The notes under the pieces: model-generated
The model's database searches: none
The model's input: the letters and a program-made list of their open reading frames with translations, nothing else
Told to the model about the DNA's origin: nothing
Program-made: the position numbers and the translations under genes
Part shown: positions 18,343 to 26,399 of the stretch, piece by piece
Numbering within the stretch: the stretch's first letter is position 1
How the letters are laid out: each line of letters begins with the position of its first letter
Origin: Flavobacteriaceae bacterium
GTDB taxonomy: Bacteria; Bacteroidota; Bacteroidia; Flavobacteriales; Flavobacteriaceae
Direction of reading: 5' to 3'
Assembly (NCBI GenBank): GCA_013001285.1
Contig: JABDMU010000004.1
Location: 1-38,761, forward strand
Length of the DNA stretch: 38,761 nt

Positions 18343-19602
18343 TTATTGTCTACTTCGTCTAGGACTAGTAGAGGATCTTTGTTTGTTTGAGCGCGATCCG
18401 GACGCTCTAGATTTAGTTTTTGTTGATTTCGAACGCTGTGCTACTGAAGAGTTACTTCTTTTAGAACGCTGCGAAACCGTATTTGTTTTGCGTTTATTTT
18501 GAGTGCTAACTTGACGACTTTGTGTGTTGCTCTGTGGTCGTCTGTTTGTAGCTACACGCTTATCTTTTTTTCTAGACTCAGTTCTTGAAGTAGAAACCGC
18601 TGGTCTTGTACGAGCGTTACTCCTAGGTTTTGTCTTTTCATTTCTATGACCTGAATTGGTCACTACTGGTCGCGAACGACTTGTAACCCTAGGCTTAGTT
18701 TTCTCAGATCCATCGGAGCGGTTAGAAACAACTGGTCTTGTATTTTGGCCATCTCTTGGTCTCACACGATCATTTCTACCTGTACGATCTGAACGTGATT
18801 GTGTAGTGCTAGATTCATCTCTTCTAGGAGTACCTCTTTCTGTTCTCTCAGTTCTCTGATTTGAGGCATAAGAATCATCACGTCTTGAACTATTATCTTG
18901 TCTGTATATATTATCACGTCTTGCAGTGTTTCTCGCTACAGATGTACGTCTGCCATTAGTATAACTCACCTGCGAACGCGGGCGCGCATTATTTCTATAT
19001 GGACTGTAGTAGTTGTAGCGCACTGGATTATAATACTGACGATAAGGTCTGTTATATACGACACAGTAATTTCTCACTGGAATGACGTAATAGGTATGCC
19101 AAGGTCTGTACACATAATGTCTGTTATATACATTGATAAACCCAGAGCAGTGTGAAAAACGATTGTATCGATTATAGTGTACATAAAGTCCACCGACGCT
19201 ATAAATGCGCCCAAAACTGTTATAGCTTATTCGCACATTTCCAGCTTGAATAATACGGCCATAATAATCGTAATAAATTGGAATGTTTTCAATTTGAATT
19301 ACAGCTCCATAATCATCATATTGAACATAGGCATCATATGAATACCCAGTGTTAAAACTGATGCTTACGTTTCCGAAGTCAACATGGGCACCAAAATTAG
19401 GTCCATAACTATTCACGTTGAAATCAAATTGTCCATCTGGAAAAACAGCGAATTCAATCCCTTGCTCAACGAATATGAAAGAATTTCCATAACCTCTGTA
19501 GGCACGATTTAAATTTTCTGTAGTCTCGGTTGTGGTGGTTGAAGCAAACGCAGTTCCGCCACTTAGGAGAAAAGCTGCAAAGATTAAAAGTAAGTTTTTC
19601 AT
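18343..19602 (-). CDS. Secreted protein of unknown function with arginine/serine-rich tail (paralogue A)
   Basis: 419 residues from the ATG at 19602; a TTG 66 bases upstream is excluded by a promoter-like element lying between. The signal peptide is MKNLLLIFAAFLLSGGTAFA. Next comes a domain of about 160 residues starting FVEQGIEFAVFPDGQFDFN and containing tyrosine-rich units of the form YGRIxxxGNVxISYxxFGRIxxVGGL. The remaining 220 residues are low-complexity and rich in R, S, T and K, including two copies of a 22-residue repeat. The neighbouring gene (19864-20565) encodes the same N-terminal domain with a different tail. I do not know a function. The basic tail suggests binding to something anionic such as polysaccharide, nucleic acid or lipid A. 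Confidence 0.8.
   Translation of the reverse strand: MKNLLLIFAAFLLSGGTAFASTTTTETTENLNRAYRGYGNSFIFVEQGIEFAVFPDGQFDFNVNSYGPNFGAHVDFGNVSISFNTGYSYDAYVQYDDYGAVIQIENIPIYYDYYGRIIQAGNVRISYNSFGRIYSVGGLYVHYNRYNRFSHCSGFINVYNRHYVYRPWHTYYVIPVRNYCVVYNRPYRQYYNPVRYNYYSPYRNNARPRSQVSYTNGRRTSVARNTARRDNIYRQDNSSRRDDSYASNQRTERTERGTPRRDESSTTQSRSDRTGRNDRVRPRDGQNTRPVVSNRSDGSEKTKPRVTSRSRPVVTNSGHRNEKTKPRSNARTRPAVSTSRTESRKKDKRVATNRRPQSNTQSRQVSTQNKRKTNTVSQRSKRSNSSVAQRSKSTKTKSRASGSRSNKQRSSTSPRRSRQ
18600..18731 (-). repeat. 66-bp tandem repeat inside paralogue A
   Basis: Two in-frame copies of a 66-bp unit (boundaries at 18600, 18666 and 18732), each encoding a diverged 22-residue unit of the form RPVVxNxxxxxEKTKPRxxxR. 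A third partial copy (RPAVS) follows on the coding strand. Confidence 0.75.
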
Positions 19603-19639
19603 AACTGTTCGTTTAAAAGATTGATACATACACTCTATA

Positions 19640-19654
19640 ACAAACAGCGTGCCA
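19640..19654 (-). promoter_or_regulatory. Sigma-54-like -24/-12 promoter of paralogue A
   Basis: The minus strand reads TTGGCACGCTGTTTGTT: TGGCACG, four bases, then TTGT. The GG-N10-G spacing is exactly that of RpoN promoters (consensus TGGCACG-N4-TTGC). A start near 19628 would leave a leader of about 25 bases before the ATG at 19602. Confidence 0.6.
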
Positions 19655-19802
19655 AAAAAATACAGCAACTTAAAACATATTGATATTCAAATAGTTATAA
19701 ATAAATAGTTTGTGTTTGCCTATTTTCATTGCACATTTAATGATTCCAAAAAAACTGAATTGCTCAGCTTTATAATATTGATCCAGAACCGATACCATAA
19801 AA

Positions 19803-19835
19803 AAATCCCACAAACTAAAATTGTCTGTGGGATTT
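19803..19835 (-). terminator. Intrinsic terminator of paralogue B
   Basis: Perfect 10-bp stem AAATCCCACA (19803-19812) and TGTGGGATTT (19826-19835), followed on the minus strand by a run of T. It lies 28 bases after the stop of the gene at 19864-20565, so the two paralogues are separate transcription units. Confidence 0.85.
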
Positions 19836-19863
19836 AAAACACTAAAAAATATATAAATCGAAT

Positions 19864-20565
19864 TTAATCGTCAAATTTGAATTTTTTACGCTTTTTACGT
19901 TTCTTCTTTTTACCATTCTTCTTGTAGTAATAGAAGTCATCATCAAAGTCTCCATAATCATCATCATACCAATCATCATTATGACCTTGACCAAAATGAT
20001 CCATCGTACAACCATGAACATTACATAGGCCACATAACTGGGCATGAGGCTTGACAAAGCCGTGTAATCCAATCATATCGCCCCAGCGATTGTATTGAAT
20101 GGTCAATCCGCCAACTTGTTTAAGTCTACCATGACGATATTTCATATAAACTGATCCAACTCTTTTTACGCGACCTCGTGAATCGTAATTAATAAATACG
20201 TTTCCAATACGTCTAACTTTTCCATAACGATCATGTAGTATTAAAACGCCTTGTGGTCGAGAATATCTGATTCTTTTTCCCGGAGCACTCAAAGTGACAT
20301 TGACTGAACTTCGTCTGGAATTATTCTGTCTGAAGTAATTCTCGTCGTTAAACGGACCATCTACGATTTCCGTATTAAAATCGAAATCACCATTTGGAAA
20401 GATCAAGAATTCTACACCACGCTCCACGAACATAATAGGTTGCGTATAACGATAGCGTTTCGTAATTCTTAAATCTTTACCATCATTTGCAGAGCTCATC
20501 TCTGCCGCTGTTGCTGATACCAATCCAATTAGCATCGTTGCAATAATTAATGTTACTTTTTTCAT
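19864..20565 (-). CDS. Secreted protein of unknown function with acidic/lysine-rich tail (paralogue B)
   Basis: 233 residues with a signal peptide (LIIATMLIGLVSATAAE). The core FVERGVEFLIFPNGDFDFN and following units (YGKVRRIGNVFINYDSRG, RVKRVGSVYMKY, LKQVGGLTIQYNRWG) align with paralogue A. This copy has a CGLCNVHGC cysteine cluster, then an Asp/Tyr-rich segment and a lysine-rich end (KKKKRKKRKKFKFDD). I recognise it as a flavobacterial family without a known role. Upstream is a weaker sigma-54-like element. The neighbouring paralogue suggests local duplication with divergent tails. Confidence 0.8.
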   Translation of the reverse strand: MKKVTLIIATMLIGLVSATAAEMSSANDGKDLRITKRYRYTQPIMFVERGVEFLIFPNGDFDFNTEIVDGPFNDENYFRQNNSRRSSVNVTLSAPGKRIRYSRPQGVLILHDRYGKVRRIGNVFINYDSRGRVKRVGSVYMKYRHGRLKQVGGLTIQYNRWGDMIGLHGFVKPHAQLCGLCNVHGCTMDHFGQGHNDDWYDDDYGDFDDDFYYYKKNGKKKKRKKRKKFKFDD

Positions 20566-20633
20566 AGTAAACTATTTAAGATAATGCCTACTCATTTTTA
20601 GCTTTTCGGCTTACGCTATTTGTTTAGAGGCTT

Positions 20634-20648
20634 TCATTTATCATGCCA
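20634..20648 (-). promoter_or_regulatory. Weak sigma-54-like element upstream of paralogue B
   Basis: The minus strand reads TTTTTGGCATGATAAATGA. The -24 half (TTGGCATG) is good and GG-N10-G spacing is kept, but the -12 half is poor (ATGA instead of TTGC). It lies about 70 bases before the ATG at 20565. Confidence 0.4.
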
Positions 20649-20735
20649 AAAATCTTAAATCATTGTAAATCAGATGTATAATCCAAGTTCATGCTAGCAT
20701 AAATTTTCTTAATTTTATCTAAACCAACCATTTCA

Positions 20736-21857
20736 ATGGAAGAGCAAAAAGATCTAAGCCAGATTCCTAAAAAGGATGACCAGGTTGATTTAAATTTAGA
20801 ACCGAATCAAACAGCATGCAAAAATTGTTCTAAGACCTTTGAGCTCGGATTTCAATTTTGCCCACATTGTGGTCAAAAGGCAAAGGACGATCTTACAATT
20901 GGTGTCCTGTTCTATAATACCATAAGTAATTACTTTTCATTTGATGCGCGGTTTTTTAGAAGTTTTATTCCGCTCATGTTCAGGCCTGGATATGTAGCCA
21001 GACAATTTGTATTAGGGAAACGCTTACAATATTTACATCCTGCGCAATACTATTTATTTGTTTCAGTAGTCTTTTTCTTTTTATTTTCAATAGAGGCACG
21101 AGAACATACCCAAGCCGTTGATCAAGCACTGCAGAAGGGCTTTCAGGACGAAATTAGCACGGATTCGATCCCTGTTAAACCGCTAGATTCAGTTTCAAAA
21201 GCAAAGATTTCTGAAAATATAAAAAGGAATCAGAAGTTATTCGAGCTGACTGATCAAGACGCTAAAGATTTAGATTCTATTCTTACCAATGTAGATACAA
21301 ACGCAACTCCAAATCTTACCTTTAGTTATGATCGTAAAAAGGTAGATTCCCTCATTGCTGTTGGCGCACCAGAAATGGAACAGTTGAAAGCTATGGGTAT
21401 GAATGAAAATGCCGGGTTTTTCACAAAACGATTTTATCAGCAATTATTGAAGTTTCAAAAACAGAAGGGTGGTGGCATTTTGCAAGCTTTTTACGATAGT
21501 ATTCCAATCGCCTTATTTTTCCTCTTACCAATATTCGCAATTATCTTAAAAGTATTTTATTGGCGAAAGGGACGATTCGCTCACCATTTGGTATTCAGTT
21601 TCTACTATTTTTCTTATTTGTTTGCTTTGATGAGTATTGTTCTAGCCATTAATTATTTCTGGGATATGCCAGATTGGTTAGATATCATCATTATCCTCTC
21701 TACTTTTATTTATTTATGGCTTGCGGTCAGGCATTTTTATAAACAAGGTTTTTTATTGAGTCTGATCAAATCTGGATTGGTCACTTTTGTCTATTTTATC
21801 TTTGTGATACCTATTGCAATTGTAGTGATGGTTGTGGGGTCCTTTTTATTTTACTAA
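20736..21857 (+). CDS. DUF3667 family membrane protein with zinc ribbon
   Basis: 373 residues. A zinc ribbon CKNC-x10-CPHC (Cys28, Cys31, Cys42, Cys45) is followed by TIGVLFYNTISNYFSFDARFF and FRPGYVARQFVLGKR, the DUF3667 signature. Membrane segments occur at about 108-126 and in the C-terminal third (four or more). The role of the family is unknown. A central hydrophilic region (about 130-240) is likely outside the bilayer. Its 3' end overlaps the convergent uvrA gene by 12 bases. Confidence 0.87.
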   Translation: MEEQKDLSQIPKKDDQVDLNLEPNQTACKNCSKTFELGFQFCPHCGQKAKDDLTIGVLFYNTISNYFSFDARFFRSFIPLMFRPGYVARQFVLGKRLQYLHPAQYYLFVSVVFFFLFSIEAREHTQAVDQALQKGFQDEISTDSIPVKPLDSVSKAKISENIKRNQKLFELTDQDAKDLDSILTNVDTNATPNLTFSYDRKKVDSLIAVGAPEMEQLKAMGMNENAGFFTKRFYQQLLKFQKQKGGGILQAFYDSIPIALFFLLPIFAIILKVFYWRKGRFAHHLVFSFYYFSYLFALMSIVLAINYFWDMPDWLDIIIILSTFIYLWLAVRHFYKQGFLLSLIKSGLVTFVYFIFVIPIAIVVMVVGSFLFY

Positions 21858-24641
21858 TAACTTTTCTTTCAGGTAGTGTCCAGTATAGGAGTCTTTGTTT
21901 TTTACAAGTTCTTCGGGAGTTCCAAAGCCTAGAAGGTGTCCACCATTTTCACCGCCATCAGGACCTAGATCGATAATATGATCTGCACATTTGATAAGCT
22001 CAATATTGTGTTCAATGACAATTATAGAATGTCCTTTCTCTATTAATGCATAAAACGACTGTAATAGTTTTTTAATATCATGAAAATGCAAGCCCGTTGT
22101 GGGTTCATCAAAAATGAAAAGACCATGATCAAATTTTGAGCCTTTTCCTAAAAATGAAGCAAGTTTGATACGCTGCGCTTCCCCACCAGATAATGTAGAT
22201 GAGCTCTGGCCCAAAGTGACGTAACCCAATCCCACATCTTGAAGTGGTTGTAATTTATTTTTAATTTTCGATTGTTTATGTGAATCAAAGAAGTCAATGG
22301 CGTCATCAATGGTCATATTTAAAACATCGGCTATTGATTTTTTTTCGAATGTAACTTCCAAAACTTCTTTTTTAAAGCGCTTTCCATTACAAGTTTCGCA
22401 TTCCAGGTGAACATCGGCCATAAACTGCATTTCAATAGTCACTTCGCCTTCACCTTTGCAGGTATCACAACGACCACCATCAACATTAAAAGAAAAATGC
22501 TTCGCTTGATAACCTCTTATTAAGCTTACTTTTTGTTTCGCAAATAATGCACGAATATCATCATAGGCTTTAATATAGGTCACTGGATTTGACCGAGATG
22601 AGCGTCCAATTGGATTTTGATCGACGAATTCAATATGTTTTACATTACTAAAGTTTCCTTCAATTGCTGTAAATTCTCCTGCTTTATCACCATAGCTGCC
22701 TATTTCCTTGAGCAAAGCCGGATACATGATCTTTTTAACCAAGGTACTTTTTCCACTCCCTGAAACCCCGGTAACCACAGTTAGCATGCCTAATGGAAAG
22801 CTCACATCTATATTTTTTAAATTATGTTCTCTAGCACCTTTAATAGTAACTTGATATTTTGATTTACGTCTTTGTTTTGGATATTCAATTTTTAGCGACC
22901 CTCTTAGATATTGACCTGTAAGTGAATCTGAGGTTAAAATATCTTGGTAATTTCCTGTCGCTACTATCTTTCCACCATATGTGCCTGCTTCTGGACCAAT
23001 ATCGATAATCTCATCAGCCGCAGCCATTATATCTTCATCGTGTTCTACAACAACAACCGTATTGCCTAGGTCTCTTAAGGCTTTAAGAACGGAGATCAAT
23101 CGCTCCGTATCTCTTGGATGAAGACCGATACTGGGTTCATCTAAAATATACATCGAACCTACAAGACTACTTCCTAAGGATGTGGCTAGATTTATGCGTT
23201 GGCTTTCTCCGCCCGATAGGGTATTCGATTTTCTATTCAAGGTTAAATAGGATAGGCCAACATTGGTTAGAAATGAAATTCGTGTGCTAATTTCCTTCAA
23301 TAATCGCTTAGCAATCTTAGAATCATTATCATTTAGCTCAAGATGACTAAAGAAGGCAGCTAAACGGTCGAGTGGTAGTTCTACAAGATCGGTTATAGTT
23401 GTGTTACCAACCTTGACATAATTGGCTTCCTCACGTAAACGCTTGCCATGACAAACATTACATTTAGTCTTACCACGATAACGCGATAACATAACTCGAT
23501 TTTGGATCTTATAGGCTTTGGCTTCTAATTCGGTAAAAAAACTGTTCAAGCCTTCAAAATGTTCATTTCCTTCCCAAATAAGCTGCTTTTGTGAATCACT
23601 TAATTCAAAATAAGGTTTATGTATAGGAAAATCAAATTGATGCGAATTGTTTACCAATTGATCTCTGTACCAGCTCATACTTTCACCACGCCACGGAAAA
23701 ATCGCATTTTCATAGACTGAAAGTGCAGTATTTGGAACTACCAGGTTCTTATCAATTCCTATCACATCACCATACCCTTCACAATTAGGGCAGGCACCAT
23801 AAGGGTTATTGAAGCTGAACAAATGCACATTTGGTTCAAGGAACTGAATACCATCAAGTTCAAATTTATTGCTAAAGTGTCTGATTTTTTTACTTTCAAT
23901 CACTTCAAGAAAACATTCTCCTTTTCCTTCAAAAAAGGCAATTTGAGTGGCATCGGCTAATCGATTATAAAAATCTTCCTCGTGTCTGACTATGATACGA
24001 TCTACTACCAGATGAATATTTTTAATAGATTTCGAATAGGTTTCGGCCTCTTCAATTCGAATGACTTCATCATTTATTTTGATACGGGCGTAGCCTTGTT
24101 GAAGTAAAACTTTTAGTTTGTCTTCCATTGCGCGACCTTTCTCTAGATGGATGGGAGCGAGGAGCAATAGTTTTTCACCTTCTTTTTGCTTTTTTATAAA
24201 ATTGATAGCGTCAGAAACACTGTCTTTCTTGACTTCATCACCAGATTTAGGCGAATAGGTTTTTCCTATACGAGCAAATAAAAGTTTGAGATAATCGTAG
24301 ATTTCGGTGCTTGTTCCTACGGTTGAACGTGGGTTCGTAGAATTCACTTTCTGCTCAATCGCAATTGCTGGAGCTATACCTTTTATATAATCGACTTTGG
24401 GTTTATGCAGTCTACCCAAAAATTGCCTGGCATAACTAGAAAGACTTTCTACATAACGCCTTTGGCCTTCGGCGTAAAGCGTATCAAAAGCTAGACTTGA
24501 TTTCCCAGATCCAGATAATCCTGTAATAACAACGAGCTTATTTCGAGGAATAATGACATCAATATTTTTTAAATTGTGCAGTTTTGCACCCTTAATAATG
24601 ATGTTTTTTTTTGGATCTACCTTTGAAATGTCCGTTATCAT
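21846..24641 (-). CDS. uvrA: Excinuclease ABC subunit A
   Basis: Damage-recognition ATPase of nucleotide excision repair. 931 residues from the ATG at 24641; an in-frame TTG at 24668 lies inside a promoter-like box and is rejected. Two ABC ATPase halves are present, with Walker A GLSGSGKSS (about 41-49) and GVSGSGKST, and two signature motifs LSGGESQRI and LSGGEAQRI. Zinc-finger cysteine pairs are visible: CPNCEGYG and CNVCHGKR in the first half, CDTCKGEG and CETCNGKR in the second. Nothing is missing. The gene is divergent from the sigma factor gene. Confidence 0.98.
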   Translation of the reverse strand: MITDISKVDPKKNIIIKGAKLHNLKNIDVIIPRNKLVVITGLSGSGKSSLAFDTLYAEGQRRYVESLSSYARQFLGRLHKPKVDYIKGIAPAIAIEQKVNSTNPRSTVGTSTEIYDYLKLLFARIGKTYSPKSGDEVKKDSVSDAINFIKKQKEGEKLLLLAPIHLEKGRAMEDKLKVLLQQGYARIKINDEVIRIEEAETYSKSIKNIHLVVDRIIVRHEEDFYNRLADATQIAFFEGKGECFLEVIESKKIRHFSNKFELDGIQFLEPNVHLFSFNNPYGACPNCEGYGDVIGIDKNLVVPNTALSVYENAIFPWRGESMSWYRDQLVNNSHQFDFPIHKPYFELSDSQKQLIWEGNEHFEGLNSFFTELEAKAYKIQNRVMLSRYRGKTKCNVCHGKRLREEANYVKVGNTTITDLVELPLDRLAAFFSHLELNDNDSKIAKRLLKEISTRISFLTNVGLSYLTLNRKSNTLSGGESQRINLATSLGSSLVGSMYILDEPSIGLHPRDTERLISVLKALRDLGNTVVVVEHDEDIMAAADEIIDIGPEAGTYGGKIVATGNYQDILTSDSLTGQYLRGSLKIEYPKQRRKSKYQVTIKGAREHNLKNIDVSFPLGMLTVVTGVSGSGKSTLVKKIMYPALLKEIGSYGDKAGEFTAIEGNFSNVKHIEFVDQNPIGRSSRSNPVTYIKAYDDIRALFAKQKVSLIRGYQAKHFSFNVDGGRCDTCKGEGEVTIEMQFMADVHLECETCNGKRFKKEVLEVTFEKKSIADVLNMTIDDAIDFFDSHKQSKIKNKLQPLQDVGLGYVTLGQSSSTLSGGEAQRIKLASFLGKGSKFDHGLFIFDEPTTGLHFHDIKKLLQSFYALIEKGHSIIVIEHNIELIKCADHIIDLGPDGGENGGHLLGFGTPEELVKNKDSYTGHYLKEKLLVK

Positions 24642-24665
24642 ACGTTTTTTGAGAGAATAATTTTG

Positions 24666-24673
24666 CAAAGATA
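24666..24673 (-). promoter_or_regulatory. Candidate -7 box of uvrA
   Basis: TATCTTTG on the minus strand matches TAnnTTTG and ends 24 bases before the ATG at 24641. I see no SOS-type operator, but Bacteroidota LexA sites are not well known to me. Confidence 0.42.
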
Positions 24674-24737
24674 AGGCTTCTAATTCAGCTTTAAAAATGA
24701 ATTAAAAGTGTATATTTTTGTTAAAAAAGAATTTTAT

Positions 24738-24770
24738 TTTGCTTTTTAGGAATGATTGTTGTTATATTTG
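24738..24770 (+). promoter_or_regulatory. Promoter of the sigma factor gene
   Basis: TTTG (24738-24741), 21 bases, then TATATTTG (24763-24770): the best full match to the Bacteroidota -33/-7 consensus in the window. It implies a leader of about 95 bases, unusually long for this window. Confidence 0.55.
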
Positions 24771-24813
24771 GGTTGTATTAAACAGTATTTTAAACTATTA
24801 GCCTATAACATAA

Positions 24814-24873
24814 CATTACTTTTAAAATTAACAAACCCCAAGCATAGACCGCGTTTATGCATTAAAAGTAATG
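24814..24873 (+). promoter_or_regulatory. Nested inverted repeat in the leader, covering the start codon of the sigma gene
   Basis: Perfect 12-bp inverted repeat: CATTACTTTTAA (24814-24825) and TTAAAAGTAATG (24862-24873). The second arm ends with the ATG start. A smaller hairpin, GCATA (24842-24846) with TATGC (24856-24860), sits inside. In RNA this would hide the first start codon; as DNA it could be a regulator site. A second in-frame ATG (24877) lies just outside the stem. Confidence 0.6.
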
Positions 24874-25461
24874 ATTATGAAACGAGAACTTATCACAGAT
24901 GCTGTATTAGTTTCCAACTACATTGAAGGAAGCGAAAATGCTCTAGCCACTTTAATAGAGCGACACAAACAAAAAATTTACAGTTTTATTTATTCCAAGG
25001 TTTATGACCGTGATGTTACCGAGGATATATTTCAGGATACATTCATAAAGGTTATTCGCACCTTAAAACTAGGTAAGTACAACGAAGAGGGTAAATTTCT
25101 GCCTTGGGTCATGCGTATTGCACATAATTTGGTGATTGATCACTTTAGAAAAAGTAATCGCATGCCTAAATTTGATAATACAGACGAGTTTAATATTTTT
25201 TCGGTGATAAGTGATTCTTCATTAAATGCAGAAAAGACTCTCATAAAAAATCAGGTTGAAAATGATGTTAAACGCTTAATTGAAGAACTTCCTGAAGATC
25301 AAAAACAAGTATTAGTGATGCGTATGTATAAGGATATGAGCTTTAAAGAAATATCTGAAAACACTGGGGTGAGCATCAATACAGCCTTAGGACGAATGCG
25401 ATATGCTTTGATAAATTTGCGTAAAGTCATTGAAAAACATAATATTATTTTAACAAATTGA
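24871..25461 (+). CDS. Sigma-70 family (ECF-like) RNA polymerase sigma factor
   Basis: 196 residues. Region 2 runs from about 15 to 90 (IERHKQKIYSFIYSKV, EDIFQDTFIKVIRTL, FLPWVMRIAHNLVIDHFRK) and region 4 from about 130 to 185 (LPEDQKQVLVMRMY, then helix-turn-helix MSFKEISENTGVSINTALGRMRYALINLRK). There is no region 1.1 or 3, as in ECF-type factors. No anti-sigma gene follows; a 47-residue gene does. Starts at 24871 and 24877 are both possible (MIMKREL). It is divergent from uvrA. Control by the leader hairpin is suggested by sequence. Confidence 0.93.
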   Translation: MIMKRELITDAVLVSNYIEGSENALATLIERHKQKIYSFIYSKVYDRDVTEDIFQDTFIKVIRTLKLGKYNEEGKFLPWVMRIAHNLVIDHFRKSNRMPKFDNTDEFNIFSVISDSSLNAEKTLIKNQVENDVKRLIEELPEDQKQVLVMRMYKDMSFKEISENTGVSINTALGRMRYALINLRKVIEKHNIILTN

Positions 25462-25518
25462 TACAATAATTGCAATTTAGCTACGTTATTGAAGTAATAA
25501 ACCAATAATTTATGCTAC

Positions 25519-25662
25519 ATGGCAAAACTTTACACTAAGAATTATAAACATTCTAAAAACCTAAAACCGAGTGAAGAAACGGTTAATTTTCTTCTAAGTT
25601 ACTCTCAGGCTTTAAGTGTTATAAATTGTAATAAATTAAAGTTTGAAGCGCTTCTAAACTAA
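25519..25662 (+). CDS. Small protein of 47 residues downstream of the sigma gene
   Basis: ATG at 25519 to TAA at 25660-25662, too short for most gene callers. The protein is basic at the N-terminus (KLYTKNYKHSKNLKPSEET) and then forms a likely amphipathic helix (VNFLLSYSQALSVI), ending KFEALLN. I remember similar short flavobacterial proteins with LKPSxxTxxFLLxYS but cannot verify this. It follows the sigma gene after 57 bases and is directly followed by a strong terminator, which supports a real transcription unit end. A role with the sigma factor is possible; there is no sign of a membrane anti-sigma. Confidence 0.65.
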   Translation: MAKLYTKNYKHSKNLKPSEETVNFLLSYSQALSVINCNKLKFEALLN

Positions 25663-25670
25663 ACTTTGGC

Positions 25671-25703
25671 AAAAAGCTCTGATGAAAATCAGAGCTTTTT
25701 TTT
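25671..25703. terminator. Strong bidirectional terminator
   Basis: Perfect 13-bp stem AAAAAGCTCTGAT (25671-25683), GAAA tetraloop, ATCAGAGCTTTTT (25688-25700), then T. The nth stop codon on the minus strand (25689-25691) lies within the right arm. Confidence 0.93.
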
Positions 25704-26348
25704 AGCCTTAATTTCTTTAAGAACCGATTTTCTTCCTATGGTTCTTGTAATAATGTCTTTATTAATATCCCAACCGCGTGCTGGAGAATACTGTCGGCCA
25801 TACCAAATGATTTGCAAATGTAGCTCGTTCCATAGGTCTTTCGGAAATAAACGCTTAGCATCTTTTTCGGTTTGTACAACATTTTTTCCGTTACTCAATC
25901 CCCATCTATACATGAGTCGATGAATATGCGTATCAACTGGAAATGCTGGAATACCAAAGGCTTGTGACATGACCACACTAGCTGTTTTATGTCCAACTGC
26001 AGGTAATTCCTCAAGGCCTTCAAAACTTTTTGGAACTTCACCATTATACTTTTTAATTAAGATTTCCGACAGTCCGTGAATTCCTTTACTTTTCATTGGT
26101 GAAAGCCCAACAGGTTTTATTATTTCTCGGATCTCTTCCACAGATAATTTCACCATATCAAAGGGATTATCAGCACGTTTAAATAATATTGGCGTGATTT
26201 GATTGACTTTTACATCTGTACTTTGTGCAGAAAGAAGGACAGCTATTAATAAAGTATACGGATCCTTATGATCAAGGGGAATAGGAAGGGATGGATAAAG
26301 TTCCTTTAAAGTTTTGATTACAAATTCGACTTTTTCAGCTTTTGTCAT
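25689..26348 (-). CDS. nth: Endonuclease III without iron-sulfur cluster cysteines
   Basis: DNA glycosylase/AP lyase of base excision repair, removing oxidised pyrimidines. 219 residues. The helix-hairpin-helix LPAVGHKTASVV contains catalytic Lys121 and the following VDTHIHRL has Asp139, at almost the same numbers as E. coli Nth (Lys120, Asp138). The C-terminus normally has four cysteines (C-x6-C-x2-C-x5-C) holding a 4Fe-4S cluster. Here the segment after LHLQIIWYGRQYSPARGWDI has none. So the catalytic core is intact and the cluster is absent. It is convergent with the sigma/small-protein unit and divergent from bcp. Confidence 0.95.
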   Translation of the reverse strand: MTKAEKVEFVIKTLKELYPSLPIPLDHKDPYTLLIAVLLSAQSTDVKVNQITPILFKRADNPFDMVKLSVEEIREIIKPVGLSPMKSKGIHGLSEILIKKYNGEVPKSFEGLEELPAVGHKTASVVMSQAFGIPAFPVDTHIHRLMYRWGLSNGKNVVQTEKDAKRLFPKDLWNELHLQIIWYGRQYSPARGWDINKDIITRTIGRKSVLKEIKAKKKL

Positions 26349-26399
26349 TACTTTTGAAGAGATTTTTTCAAAAATAATAATATCATTAAACTAATTACC

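Noticed and set aside
18600-18731. CRISPR-like regular repeats
   Set aside because: The 66-bp units are in-frame coding repeats with diverged sequence and no spacers.
19603-19668. TTG upstream start for paralogue A
   Set aside because: The sigma-54-like element at 19640-19654 lies between; the signal peptide begins at the ATG at 19602.
19842-20072. 76-codon minus-strand frame rich in Met, Ile and Val
   Set aside because: It lies inside the tail of paralogue B in another frame; composition comes from the Asp-rich coding strand.
20736-24641. Possible SOS operator between or near uvrA and its neighbours
   Set aside because: No palindrome that I can identify as LexA-like; only promoter-like boxes and the sigma leader hairpin were seen.
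24642-24668. TTG upstream start for uvrA
   Set aside because: It lies inside a TATCTTTG promoter-like box; UvrA homology begins after the ATG at 24641.
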